Position numbers and translations under genes: made by a program. Positions 10,676 through 20,975 of a stretch of 64,000 nt of DNA are shown here, piece by piece (the stretch's first letter is position 1; each line of letters opens with the position of its first letter). This DNA is from Mastigamoeba balamuthi. Lineage: Eukaryota > Evosea > Mastigamoebida > Mastigamoebidae. The notes under the pieces are model-generated. The model did not search any database. It had not been told where the DNA came from and saw nothing but the letters and a program-made list of their open reading frames with translations. Where the stretch lies: assembly GCA_902651635.1 (NCBI GenBank), contig CACRSC010000054.1, positions 440,055-504,054 of the forward strand, in the 5' to 3' direction.

Positions 10676-13499
10676 TGCGATATAGCTATGCTGAATTTCA
10701 TTCTTCTTCTCTGTTTTACTCTAAGTCAACTCTGTTGAACCATCAACCATGATATCCTGGATTTCAAAGATATCTTCACTGTGATATTATCATATCTTAA
10801 CTCTTCTCACTTAGTACACACTGCACAACCTCACATCTGTTCCTCTCTTCTTCTTCCCCTTGCCCACTCCTTGCCCTTCCCTGTTCCTGTCTCCTCCTTT
10901 CCTTTCTTCTTTCCTCAATCCCTTCCTCTCACAGTTCTCACATATGTTCCTTATGCCCTTTCTGCATAATAACACATATGTTCCCCTTTCCCTTCCCTTC
11001 CTGCACTTCAATCTGTCCCTTCATCCCCCCTGCCCCTGCCCCCTCTCTTTCTCCTTCTCTTCCCTTCCTCTTCCTTCCCCTTTTCATTTCATATCAGGTT
11101 GAAACTGAAGGTGCACGCCTTCTTTCTCCAACACACAGTTTTTTTCCTTTTTCAGAACATCTTTCAGATGTATCCCTTGACTTATCTCTTTACCCCCTTT
11201 TGACACCTGTTCAGTATACATAACTTACTGTTTGTTCAGAAGTCGTGAAGAACGTGCAGAGCAGAGCACAGTCCGTGCTCTGTCTTCTGAAGAAAGCAGC
11301 ATGGCTTCCAGGCAGTAATAATCAGGTACACTGTTTCTCTTTTCCCTTTCCATTTTCTGCTTCATTTCTCTTTTTCTCCTTCTTTTCCCCTGAAAAGTGC
11401 ACCACTGTAACTAACACTGTAGCTACTGCAGGTTGTGATAAGAAGCAGTATCAGTCCGGGCACACACCTGAGGTATACATTCACGCTCCCCCCTCCCCTG
11501 CATTTCTTTTCAAATTTATCTGTTTAACAGATTTGCAATTAATGCGTATGATGCACTATTAACACTAAACCATTATAATACTCACATCTATCTTCTCATT
11601 TTAATACATAGTTTTTGATATCATCTATCTTTTCTTTCTTTTACTAGCAGATGCATACTGAATAGAAATATTAATTGCTTTTTAGACACTTCTAAATCCT
11701 CTGAAAACTCTTCTCTAAATGCTCTGCTCTACTTTTTTATACCATATAAACAGTTAATATATTATAAATACTGTTTTAGGACTTGAAATACTTCGCAGGA
11801 CCCTGCAATGAATTACTTTTCTATAGAAAAGATATTTTTCTAGTACTGAGCTATTAAAGAAGGTGTGCCTCATGAAGGAGTTGGGTGGAGTGCGCCCTGC
11901 CCTCCTCTTGCCCTTCCTGCCCTTTATCATTTAAACAGGTTTTTCCCCGTTTTCAACAATGTATCCCAGCCCCCCATTTTTCACAGGTTTGGGTGCCCCT
12001 GGAAACAGGAAGTGCTGCCCCAGCAGCATCTGCTGCACCAGTAGTACCATTAGATGTCAGTGGTAGCACAGTTGCCTCCATCATCAACACTGTGCACTCA
12101 GGTTTCCATCAAATGATAGTGTGTTTTCCCCCTTCCTGCCTCCTCAGTTTTCCTGTGAAAACTAATGGAAAACATCACAGAAGCAGCTCAGGGAGGAGCT
12201 GCAGCTAAAACACCAGCAGTAGCATGCTGACAACAAGTACAGGCACTGAGCTGACAAGGAGGACAAGTGCAAGCATGCTGCACTCACCAAAAGTCCAGTC
12301 AACCTACTTCCCAAAAACCCAGCCAACCAACATTGTCAAGTCCCAGGACAACCCCATTATCGCTGCAAAAATAGCCAGGCAGCAGCATCTCCTGCACAAG
12401 CTGCACAAGTCCATTACCAAAGCATGCTGGAGGTACCCTGTCCAATTCCTGGAATGGGTTTTCAGCATTCCTTAAAGAAGCTGGGGGACCTGCTGGACCT
12501 GCTGCTACTTCAAACACTATGAAGTGCTTGCCTCTGAGACATTTCTGGAGGCTTCTGACCCAAGCAACTTCTGGCACGTAATGGCTCAATACTGGCTCTA
12601 CCTGGCAGAGCATGTCAACGAGATAGAGGAAAGGCCCACTTAAAAAGAATCACACAACATACTTTTTATTTCATCTTAAATAAATCAGTATCAATTTATT
12701 ATTAAATCAATTGATAATTTCAGGGCATGTATGTACCCATGTGCTCCTTTATTCTTAAATTTAAAACATGCATTTATCAATTCAATTGCTTATTATAAAT
12801 GCATTAATCTGATAACTTGCACTGAGGCCAACAGGCTTCCTTCACTGTGGTCTCGTACAATCCATGGAACCTCAAGGCCATTGACATCTCATGGCCCAGC
12901 AAGAAGTAGAACAAGTTCTACAATGGTAAGTACAAGAGGCACATGGTCAAGATCCAGGTGGTGATCAACAACCAGGGCATCCCCGTGGACATTCAGAGTT
13001 GTACAAGGGAGTTCACCACAACCTGAAGATCTGGCAGAGCTCAGCTCCAGGCATGGAACTGCAAGGAACACAGCTGCTGGCTGACAATGCCTATGTCAGT
13101 GTCCCAAGCAGTGAGCTGCTGATCCCCTTCAAGCATGCCTCTCTGTTTGACTCTGTCAATGAAAGGTGAAGGAGAACTGCACTTAAGTACACCAGGTTTG
13201 AATGCCAGTGGAACTGAGTTCACAGGCACTGAAGAAGCAGGGTAGAGAACTACCTGGGCTTCATGTCCCGGGGATTCAACACCATGGGCAAGAAGTTCAA
13301 GGGGAAGAAGGTGATGAGCAATGACCTGCTGAGGTCAGCCATCACATTCATCACAAACCTAGATGCCTGGTACCTCAGTGAGAACCCTCTGCACCGTATT
13401 CCCAGGGAGGCCTGGTTTCCCAGACCACTTCAGTGAAAAAGCCAAAACAGAGAATTGACTTAGAAAAAATAACAGAGAGCTCAGCATTGAATAATTGCA

Positions 13500-13710
13500 A
13501 AAATGCACTAAATGCACTGAAATTGCACTACATGTGATTGGTAGTGCTACATGTGATGCATTTGATGGAATTGCATTGCTAAAATAATACTACAATCACT
13601 ACTAGCACAAATATTTGTGCTAGAAGCAATTGAAGCGATGCATAGTGATATATTAAAAATAGCAACAACACTGAAATTAGATCGCATATAGCGCTAAAAT
13701 TGCTATTAGC
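13500..13710 (-). repeat. Right terminal inverted repeat
   Basis: Partner of the left repeat. Contains a perfect 18-bp palindrome, AGCACAAATATTTGTGCT, near 13604-13621. Confidence 0.8.
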
Positions 13711-13877
13711 GTTATAACAGAACCGCACCTACAACACAAACATAGGTGCTTTTTCCGAGAGAACGCTGGGCGAGGTAGCACCCGAGTAAGTAATCCAAGG
13801 GAGGGCAACCAGTGTGGCCAACCAAATTAGTTGTTGCTGTGCTCCAGCTGGTGACATCGGCGTGAGCGGGGGGACTA

Positions 13878-16800
13878 TCACAGGGATGCCGGCCCCAGCT
13901 CCGCATCGATCCGAGCGATGGCCCCCAGCAGCGCCCTCACCGAGTCTCTCTGGCTCCCCTCCACCGCCGCCTTAACCACGAGGTCCTGTGCACACGACGG
14001 ACGGGCGTTGCGTCAGAGGTCGAGGCAAGGGAGGGGCAGGGAAGAGGGAACACGGGGACGGCAGCGCACCGCGGGGCTGGAGTCCTGCGGGGTCTGCACG
14101 CCGATGGGCCGCGACTCGAGCCTCACGCGCAGCTCCTTCGACACCGCCAGCAGCGCCGCGACGGCCGCGTTGACGCCGGCGACGGCGACCTGCACGTGCT
14201 CGGGGGCCGCGGGCGCCGGCTGGCCCTTGGCCGCCCTCGTCGCCTTCTTGCGCTGCGCGCGCACCGACGCCGACGCCGACGCCACGACGATGGCGCACAT
14301 CGCCAGCACCAGCGCCACGGGCGACAGCTCGTACAGCGACCGCGTCTCCAGCGCCCTGGCCGCAGCCTCCAGCGCCGCCGTGGCCGCCGCGCCGCTGCGC
14401 CTGAACTCGTCCGAGCCCGCGCGGCCCGCGAGGCACTCGGCGTCGAGCGCCACGAGCTCCACAAACGCCTGCCACAGCGACGCGTAGCTGCCCGCCGCCT
14501 TGGGCCCGTGCTCCTTGTGCGCCGCCGCCAGCGCCGGCAGCTCCTCCGCCAGCGCCTCTGCCTCGTGCTGCCGACAGGCGCAATGGTTAGGGAGTCGCTC
14601 CCGCGGCCGATGGTCGATCGCAGCTGGCAGCGGTGCCCTGTCTGCCGCCACCAACAAAAGCAGAACAACAATCGCAGAGCAAAGCAACCACCTCTCGGCG
14701 GCGCAAACCAGCAGGCAGCCGGCCGCTCTTCCTCATGCTGCAGCCACAGAGCGAGCAGAGAGCCCAGCAAGCCCACACTCTGCGCCCCATGAATGGCAGC
14801 TGTGCCCCCTGCCCCTCTCTCCCCCACAGGGCCGACCGGAGCAAAGCAAATCGAAGCAAATCGGCAGACAGAGAGCCCCACACAAGCCGCCCAGCGCACC
14901 CGGGCAGAGCAGGCGAGGGCGCGGATGGCGATGCGGCGCAGCTTGATGAGGCCGCTCTGCGCCCCGACGTCGCGGAAGATGGCCAGCGACGACGCCGTCT
15001 CCGGGGCGTCGGCGGGCTCGAGCGACGACGAGACGGGGCCCCTGCCGTCGTCGACAACGGCGTCCCAGAGGCGCCAGAGCGGCACCGACGTGTCCGCGTG
15101 CGACTCGAGCGCCCCGAGCTCGCCGTCGCCGACCCTGATGGTCGCCGCCTCGAACGTCGACACGAACGCCGTGAGGCTCTGCGCGGGGGCGTCGGGGCGG
15201 CTGTAGAGCAGGTGCATCAGCACGTTCTCTGTGCGCGACGCGGCCAGCAGCGCCGAGCAGCGCATGCGCCTGCGGAAGCCGTCCATCTCGACAAACTTGA
15301 CGTAGTTGCTCTGCTGCGCGGGGCTGCTGCCCTCGCCCGGGAGGCACTGCAGCATGAACTCGGGCACCTGCGCCCTGTGCTCGCCGTGGACGGCGGCCAC
15401 CGTGTTCATCAGGTCGTAGGCGGCGCCCCAGTCGCACAGCCGCAGCAGCGCGTCCAGCACCAGCGGCGCCAGCGTCTCGACCATGACGTGCTTGACGCCG
15501 AGGTTCTTGTCGGTGAAGTGCGCCATGACGCCCCGCGACGCCTCGAGCTCCCTGTAGACCTCGACCAGCGCCATCCGGATCTGCAGGTTGTTCTCGCTCC
15601 GCGCGATGCCCGCCTCGAGCGCCGCCGCGTCGGCCACCAGCGCCGAGGCGTCGCGCGTCTGCTTGTACGCGTCGACCGCGAGGCTGTGCGCGATCAGCAG
15701 CAGGTCGTCGGCGTTGTTCGGCGTCTTGCTGCTCTTGTGGGGGAACGCCGCCACGGCCTTCTCGTACTCCTCCACCACCTCGCCGAACGCGCTCCTCGCC
15801 TGCTCGGGCCTCAGCTCCTGTGCCGCCGCCGCAGCAGCAGAGAGAGGGCAACAGCAATCAGCTCCGCAGGGCAGGCAGTCAAAGCCAACAGGCAGCACTC
15901 GGCGTGCTGCTGCCCTGAGGACTGCGAAGGACTGCCGATACACTGGAACCGGTTCCTCCAAGGAGCCACAAAGAGCGTCGGACCCGAGGGAGCAGACGTG
16001 CTCAGCCCACGAGCACGCACGGGGCCCCACCGCGATTTTGGAGCCCGTGCGCGTTCAGAGAACGGGCAGCGAACGGAGGGACTTGCACCCACGAGGAGCA
16101 GAGAGGCAGCAAGGGCAGCAGCTGAGGGGAGGCAGGCAGGGGGAAGGCAGAGGGGCACCTTGTGGAAGCCGAGCATGCGCCTGAGCTGGTGGTGGAACAC
16201 AGAGAGCCGGACAAAGAACTCCGACGCCCTCGCGCTCGTCCCGGGCGACTGCGACAGCGCCTGCTGCACCTCGCGCGGCGTGGCGCCCAGCGACAGCACG
16301 TGGGCCATGTACGGCCGCATGTCCGCCGCGCACGTGGGCTTCTGCACGTACCGCGACACGTACGTCTCCATCCGCCCAAGCACGACAGGCGCCGGCGACC
16401 CCGCCCGCTTCTCCAGGTCCACGGCCGCAAGCCACGGGCCTCGGCTTGGGGGAGGGCGGGGGAAGCGGGTGCGTGAGGTCCGGGGTTCGAGCCCCGCCGG
16501 CGGAAACTTCTTGGGGCCTCGCACTTAGGGCACGACTTGTTCTCCGCCACCGCCAGCTTCTGCGTCTGCTCCACCAGCCGCCGCGCCTCGTCCCACAGGA
16601 CCCGCGGCCGCCTCGCCCGTGGCAGCAGCGGCGCGCTCGGTGGCCTCGAGATAGCCCTTGAAGAACAGCCAGTTCAGCCTGGAGGGCAAACCGGGAATCC
16701 CGTCAGTGACGTTGCAAGAGAATCAGATCAGGGGAGACGAATCGTGACATCAGCACCGGGATTCCTTGCGCAGCAGAAGATCTGCGAAGGCCGCGCGGGC

Positions 16801-17669
16801 TGCCGCGTGGTCGCCGGCCTTGTGCAGCGCCTCGGCGCGCAGCTCGAGCCTCGCCTGCTGCTCGTAGAGCGGCGCGAGCCTGCCGCCGTCGGCAAAGAGC
16901 TCGGCGATGGCCGCGTGCTTCCCGACGACCTCGAGGATCTCGACGTACAGCTCGGCCTCTGATTCCGGAGGTGACGTCAGATTCCCACTCCCGGGAGATA
17001 CCAGCCAGATATCGGCGAGATATCAGCGGCCTGCGCGACGGACCAGAGCGCTGGGTGAGGCGGTGCTCGTCGAGGGCCTTCTTCATGAGGATCTCGCAGA
17101 GGCCCGCGAGCTTCTGCGTGGCCGCGGGCTCGGCCTTGGCCTGGCACAGCAGGCACGCGACCCTGAGGAAGTAGTACTTGTTGTCCCTGAACCTGTACCA
17201 GGAACCCAGAATATCTGGAACTGAATATCTCCGAGATACCCGTATCTCCCCCCTCCCCCCCGTACCTCTGGTGCAGGTTGCTGGCGGCCTGCTGCATGAG
17301 GGCGTAGCTGTCCTCGCGGACGTGGCACTGGAAGGCGGCGACGGCGAGCTCCTCGCAGTCGGGCCTGGCGGCGGCGGCGTCGACGAAGAGCTGCGTGGCG
17401 CGCTCGGGCACGCCTGCGGACCTGTAGGCCGCCAGCAGCGTGCTGAGCACCCACTCGTCGGCGGGCCTGCCCTGGGCGACGGCGTCGGCCGCGGCGAGGC
17501 CCTCGGCGGCGCTGCCTGCGCGGACGAGGGCGAGGGCGCGGAGGGCGTGGGCCTGCGTGAGGTCGGGGTGCTTCTTGAGCACGTTGGCCGCCAGCTTCAC
17601 GGCCGCCCGGTAGTTGCGCGAGTCGATCGCGTCGCAGATCGGCCGCAGCTTGCGAGTGGCGTCCGCCAT
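13878..17669 (-). CDS. NAA25: NatB N-terminal acetyltransferase auxiliary subunit, NAA25/Mdm20 family
   Basis: Eight exons: 17669-17266, 17192-17044, 16958-16757, 16678-16525, 16444-16159, 15817-14900, 14567-14070 and 13985-13878. All introns have GT...AG ends, of 73-341 bp. The N-terminus (LRPICDAIDSRNYRAAVKLA, LLKKHPDL-type TPR, ALRALALVRAG) and the block NRGPWLAAVDLEKR match the NAA25 family, which anchors the catalytic NAA20 subunit on ribosomes for acetylation of Met-Asp/Glu/Asn N-termini. Predicted length is about 905 residues against 972 in human. The exons sum to 2719 bases, one more than a multiple of three. Within exon 4 (about 16610-16650) the family-like frame changes from LNWLFFKGYLEATER to VLWDEARRLVEQTQ with no room for an intron, so I suspect a one-base sequence error or a recent frameshift. 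Confidence 0.88.
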
Positions 17670-18200
17670 GGGTGAGGGGGGGGTGGGGGGTGGGGTGGGG
17701 GTGGATGCTGGGAGAGCGGGGGCGGGCGGGAGGGGATGGGGGGGGAGGGGGAGTCGCTCCAACAAAACACAGCGGCAGAAAATATCTGACACGTAAGCCT
17801 CTGGATATCTCCTGATGGGGCAGTACACCCTATGACTTCTGGCGGCCCTCGGAAAGACTTTGTCGAGGGGAGGATCGTCGGCAACGCGTCTTCTGGACCG
17901 GAAGTTGTGGTGCTGGGGGTAGGGGTTGGGAGGGTGTGAGGACGTTGGTTTGTTGACCGTGGGGTTTGGGGACAGAACTGGTGGGAACCCTATGTTCCGG
18001 ATTAACATGGTGAATGTATGCATTCTATGGAAGAAGAGTACGAGGAGGGAAGGTGGCTGAAGCAACAAGCCCACAACAATAGTGCATCTCACTTCCAACA
18101 CCCCAATATGCAAATTGGGTGGTCGATTTTCACGGGAAACCACACGCTTACGTCACGGAGAGACGTGCCTCTTCGTGAGCAAGCCAGGAGCCCACAGAGT
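17670..18200. promoter_or_regulatory. Divergent intergenic region NAA25 / four-TM gene
   Basis: 531 bp between two divergent starts. A G-rich tract (17670-17750) lies next to the NAA25 start. It presumably holds both promoters, but no named element can be supported. Confidence 0.4.
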
Positions 18201-19363
18201 ATGCCCTTCGTCGACGATTCAGGCATGGGCTTTGCGTTGAGGGCGTGCGCGTTTGTGTCGACCGGGGTGTTCGTCGTCTTCGTGGAGGTCGCCGCCCTGC
18301 TGTTGGGGCTCGCGGACCGCACCGCGATCTCGGCCTTCGCGGTCACCATACTGGCCTCGCTCCTGCTCTACGTCGCCGCCATCGGCGCGGCCTCGGTGCT
18401 GTGGTCGTGGAAGCGCCTCGAGGACGACGCTGTGCACAGCGGCCTGCCGGTCCCCGTGGCCCCGGTCGCCGCCCACGGGCGCACCAAGGGCGACCTCGGG
18501 CTCGTGTCCCTCACTATGGGCACGGCGTCCATCATCCTCATCGTCGTGGGGTCCGTGCTGGCGGTCAAGCCCATACCCTGGCTGAGGGACACCGCCTATG
18601 GCCCCGCGGTCGTCACCTTCGGGCCGCTGGTACCCCGAAAGAGTCGGGATGCCATCGTTCTCACCTCCACGTCGCAGGCAGTCTCAGACCCAGTTCCTCC
18701 GCTGCACATGGACAGACACGAGATTGTGATGGTGCGTGTCCCTCTGAGACTCCTATGCACTCCTCCGCAATGCTCTGACAGAGCTTTACAGCTCAACAAC
18801 GCCGTGGCCGAACCCGAGAGAATGGTGATGTACCACACGGGCTCGGGGCACTACTGCGCAGCGCCCCTGCGCCCCGAGATCTCGGCCCCGACGCTCTTCG
18901 TGCTCCCGGACCGCAGGTGGTGGTCGCGGTGCCCCGTCCTGGACTCGGTCGCCAGCTGCTACGAACAGCTGCTCCGTGGAGACCCGTTCGTGCCCGCTCT
19001 CTGTCCGCTGTCTCCGTCGTCTCAGCCTCTGCAAACTCGAGGTGCCTGGTGAAGATGGCAACGGAGCCCGCGCGGTCCGGGGTGATCAAGAGGTCGGACA
19101 GGGAGAAGAGCGCGCTGTCAAAGGCTGCAGGAGTTCGCGTCGATCCTATCATTCTGGACACATACCGCCCCCAGCAGTATATCGGCACGCTGCGCCTCCC
19201 CCATGGCCCGCCCAGGACGCTGAACGCCTCTGCAGACCGCTCGGGCCGGTGGATGCTGATGACGCTGCTGAACCTCGCCTGGATGGTCCCTTCGGTTGCG
19301 TACATGCTGTACATGGAGCTCAGAAAGCACTACGTGAGGAAGCGCACTGTCCTGCCCAACTAG
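18201..19363 (+). CDS. Four-pass membrane protein of unknown function
   Basis: Start ATG at 18201. Two or three hydrophobic helices follow at about residues 11-36, 42-68 and 108-135 (SIILIVVGSVLAVKPIPW). A long polar, presumably extracytoplasmic, stretch containing cysteines comes next, then a last helix near the end (LMTLLNLAWMVPSVAYMLYM). The frame changes near 18976. A 50-bp intron, 18976-19025 (GTGGAG...CTCAG), joins the two parts to give 370 residues in frame. That intron is short and its donor weak, so the junction is uncertain. The 2+loop+2 layout recalls tetraspan proteins, but no family motif is visible. Divergent from NAA25. Confidence 0.6.
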
Positions 19364-19515
19364 GAGTGCTGCGGGTGGCAAGAGTGGCGCCGGAAAGCAG
19401 CTCGGGACTGTGGAGCAACAGCAACAGCGGCAGTCGGTAGTACGCTGTGCACAGCGGTGGGTGATTAGGTAGTACTTACTGTGTTGTGCAAAGTGGAGTA
19501 TTAGGGCTGGGCTAT
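19364..19515. other. Short convergent spacer
   Basis: Space between the 3' ends of the membrane-protein gene and the LRR gene. Confidence 0.6.
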
Positions 19516-20634
19516 TCAGGGGTGTGTGTACATGGCCTTGGCCGCGCACTCGGCGCTGCACGTCCTGGCGAACCACGCGGCGCACTCGGAGTCCCAGCCG
19601 GCGCACCAGCTGTCCTGCTTGACGCAGAGGTACCACCCGACGGACCTGTCGATGACCTTGCCGCACTGCGCGCAGGCGACCTTGCTCTTGTGGTGCCGCC
19701 TCCTGTGCCGCTTCTGGACAGGCGAGCCTTGGAGCGCGCAGAGGCCGTCGGGCAACGGGTTGTCGGTGATGTCGAGGCACGTGCGCGCGCTGGGCACGTT
19801 GACCATGACGAGCTGCGGCAGCTTGTAGAGGCCCTTGGGCAGGCGCTCGAGCCTGTTCCTGTCGACGAGCAGCTGCTTGAGCGACTGCAGCCTGTGCAGC
19901 TTGCGCGGCAGCTCCGTCAGCTCGTTGCGCGAGAGCCGCAGGTGCGCCAGCTTGCTGAGCCTGCAGACGTCGTCGGGCAGCTGCGCGATGCCGCAGCCGC
20001 AGCAGTCGATCAGCTTGATGCCGCGGTGCCTGCGGACGAGGGGGCCCAGGTCCAGCGCCGCGACGGGCCCGCGGACGACGACGTGCACCTGGGCGTTGTC
20101 GGGGAGGTAGTCCGACTCGGGCCTGCTGAGGTTCGAGCAGCGCTGCGGGGCCGAGAGCTGCAGCGCCATCCCGCGCTTCTTCTCGAAGCTGCGCTCCGCG
20201 ACCACGAAGCTCCGCAGGCACCCCAGCGGCGCCCGCGTGTCGAACGCCCCGAGGTCGCACAGGTGGCCCAGCAGGGGCACCGGGAACAGCGCCAGCGGGC
20301 TGTCGGCCCCCAGGCGCTCGTGGTACGCGCAGGCGAAGGCCCTCGCGAGCCCCGCGTCGCGCAGCGGCCGCAGGGACCGCGCGAGCACGTCGGCCAGCGA
20401 CGCCGTGTCGACGGCCCCGCGCACGGGTGCGACGCCCACGACGACGTTGCCGCGGTGCAGCGGGCTGAGCGCGCCCCGCAGCGCGCGGACAGAGGCGAGC
20501 GGCTCGCCCAGGTCGACGGGCACGTCGATGTCGCCCGTCGTGAACGCGGCGGGTGCGCGGGCGACGTCGCCCAGCGCCCCCATCAGCGCACGCGTTATGC
20601 CCTCGCGCGAGAGCTTGTCCGAGAGCCACTCCAT
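19516..20634 (-). CDS. Leucine-rich-repeat protein with a cysteine-rich tail
   Basis: An intronless 372-residue protein. The first half is unassigned but carries RLGADSPLALFPVPLLGHL near residues 108-126, a motif shared with the next gene. Residues 205-300 hold about four to five short LRRs (LIDCCGCGIAQLPDDV, LAHLRLSRNELTELPRKL, LKQLLVDRNRLERLPKGL). After a basic linker (KRHRRRHHKSK) the C-terminus has eight cysteines in CAQCGK...C...C...C...C, with a final CSAEC, likely a zinc-binding module. No membrane segment. LRRs bind proteins; the zinc module might contact a partner or nucleic acid. Divergent from the propeller-like gene, with a 341-bp spacer. Confidence 0.75.
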   Translation of the reverse strand: MEWLSDKLSREGITRALMGALGDVARAPAAFTTGDIDVPVDLGEPLASVRALRGALSPLHRGNVVVGVAPVRGAVDTASLADVLARSLRPLRDAGLARAFACAYHERLGADSPLALFPVPLLGHLCDLGAFDTRAPLGCLRSFVVAERSFEKKRGMALQLSAPQRCSNLSRPESDYLPDNAQVHVVVRGPVAALDLGPLVRRHRGIKLIDCCGCGIAQLPDDVCRLSKLAHLRLSRNELTELPRKLHRLQSLKQLLVDRNRLERLPKGLYKLPQLVMVNVPSARTCLDITDNPLPDGLCALQGSPVQKRHRRRHHKSKVACAQCGKVIDRSVGWYLCVKQDSWCAGWDSECAAWFARTCSAECAAKAMYTHP

Positions 20635-20975
20635 CTGCGGGCCGAGGGGGGAAGGCGGGGGGTGTGCGGTGCGGAGGGGGAGGGAGGAGCTGTGTGTGGG
20701 AAAGTGAACGTATTAAAAAAGGGAGCAAGAGACTCGCACCGGCCTTCTCTTCCCGCAGGCAAGCAGTTGGATTTCCGGAAGATTTTTCCCTTTTGGCTGC
20801 ACGCGGCGATCCCGGGGGACCCACCAACCCCTTGCGCTGCTTGCGAGGGCGAAGGCTGTGCTCGTGCGCATCCTGCTCGCGGAACGGGTTCCCTGGCCAG
20901 GGGGGAAACGCCCCTTGGAATCTCGCCGAGATATCTCGGGGGGATTTTTTACGTCACGCGGAGATCGTTTCGCCG
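20635..20975. promoter_or_regulatory. Divergent spacer, LRR / propeller-like genes
   Basis: 341 bp between two divergent starts. No element recognised; a CGAGATATCTCG palindrome lies at about 20926-20937. Confidence 0.4.

Larger units (their letters stand above)
10470..13710 (+). mobile_element. Decayed DDE transposon (HARBI1/DDE_Tnp_4-like) with long terminal inverted repeats
   Basis: About 3.2 kb bounded by inverted repeats of roughly 200 bp. Inside, 10780-11930 is pyrimidine-rich and intron-like, with short coding pieces. The transposase core is at about 12830-13430 on the plus strand: FYNGKYKRHMVKIQVVINNQG (21 residues in the DNA, quoted here as FYNGKYKRHMVK then IQVVINNQG), then LADNAYVSV, PFKHASLFDS and RVENYLGF. 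These follow the order of motifs in HARBI1-type DDE transposases. The pieces lie in different frames with several stops, so the element is dead. Minor splice-like signals suggest the original gene had introns. Family placement is by motif only. Confidence 0.7.

Noticed and set aside
16445-16524. tRNA-like B-box (GGTTCGAGCCCC) on the plus strand in a NAA25 intron
   Set aside because: No A-box, anticodon arm or matching acceptor stem; the flanking sequence is coding on the other strand.
20553-20975. Upstream extension of the propeller-like frame
   Set aside because: No ATG before 20976 with family-like sequence; overlaps the divergent promoter and the LRR gene start.
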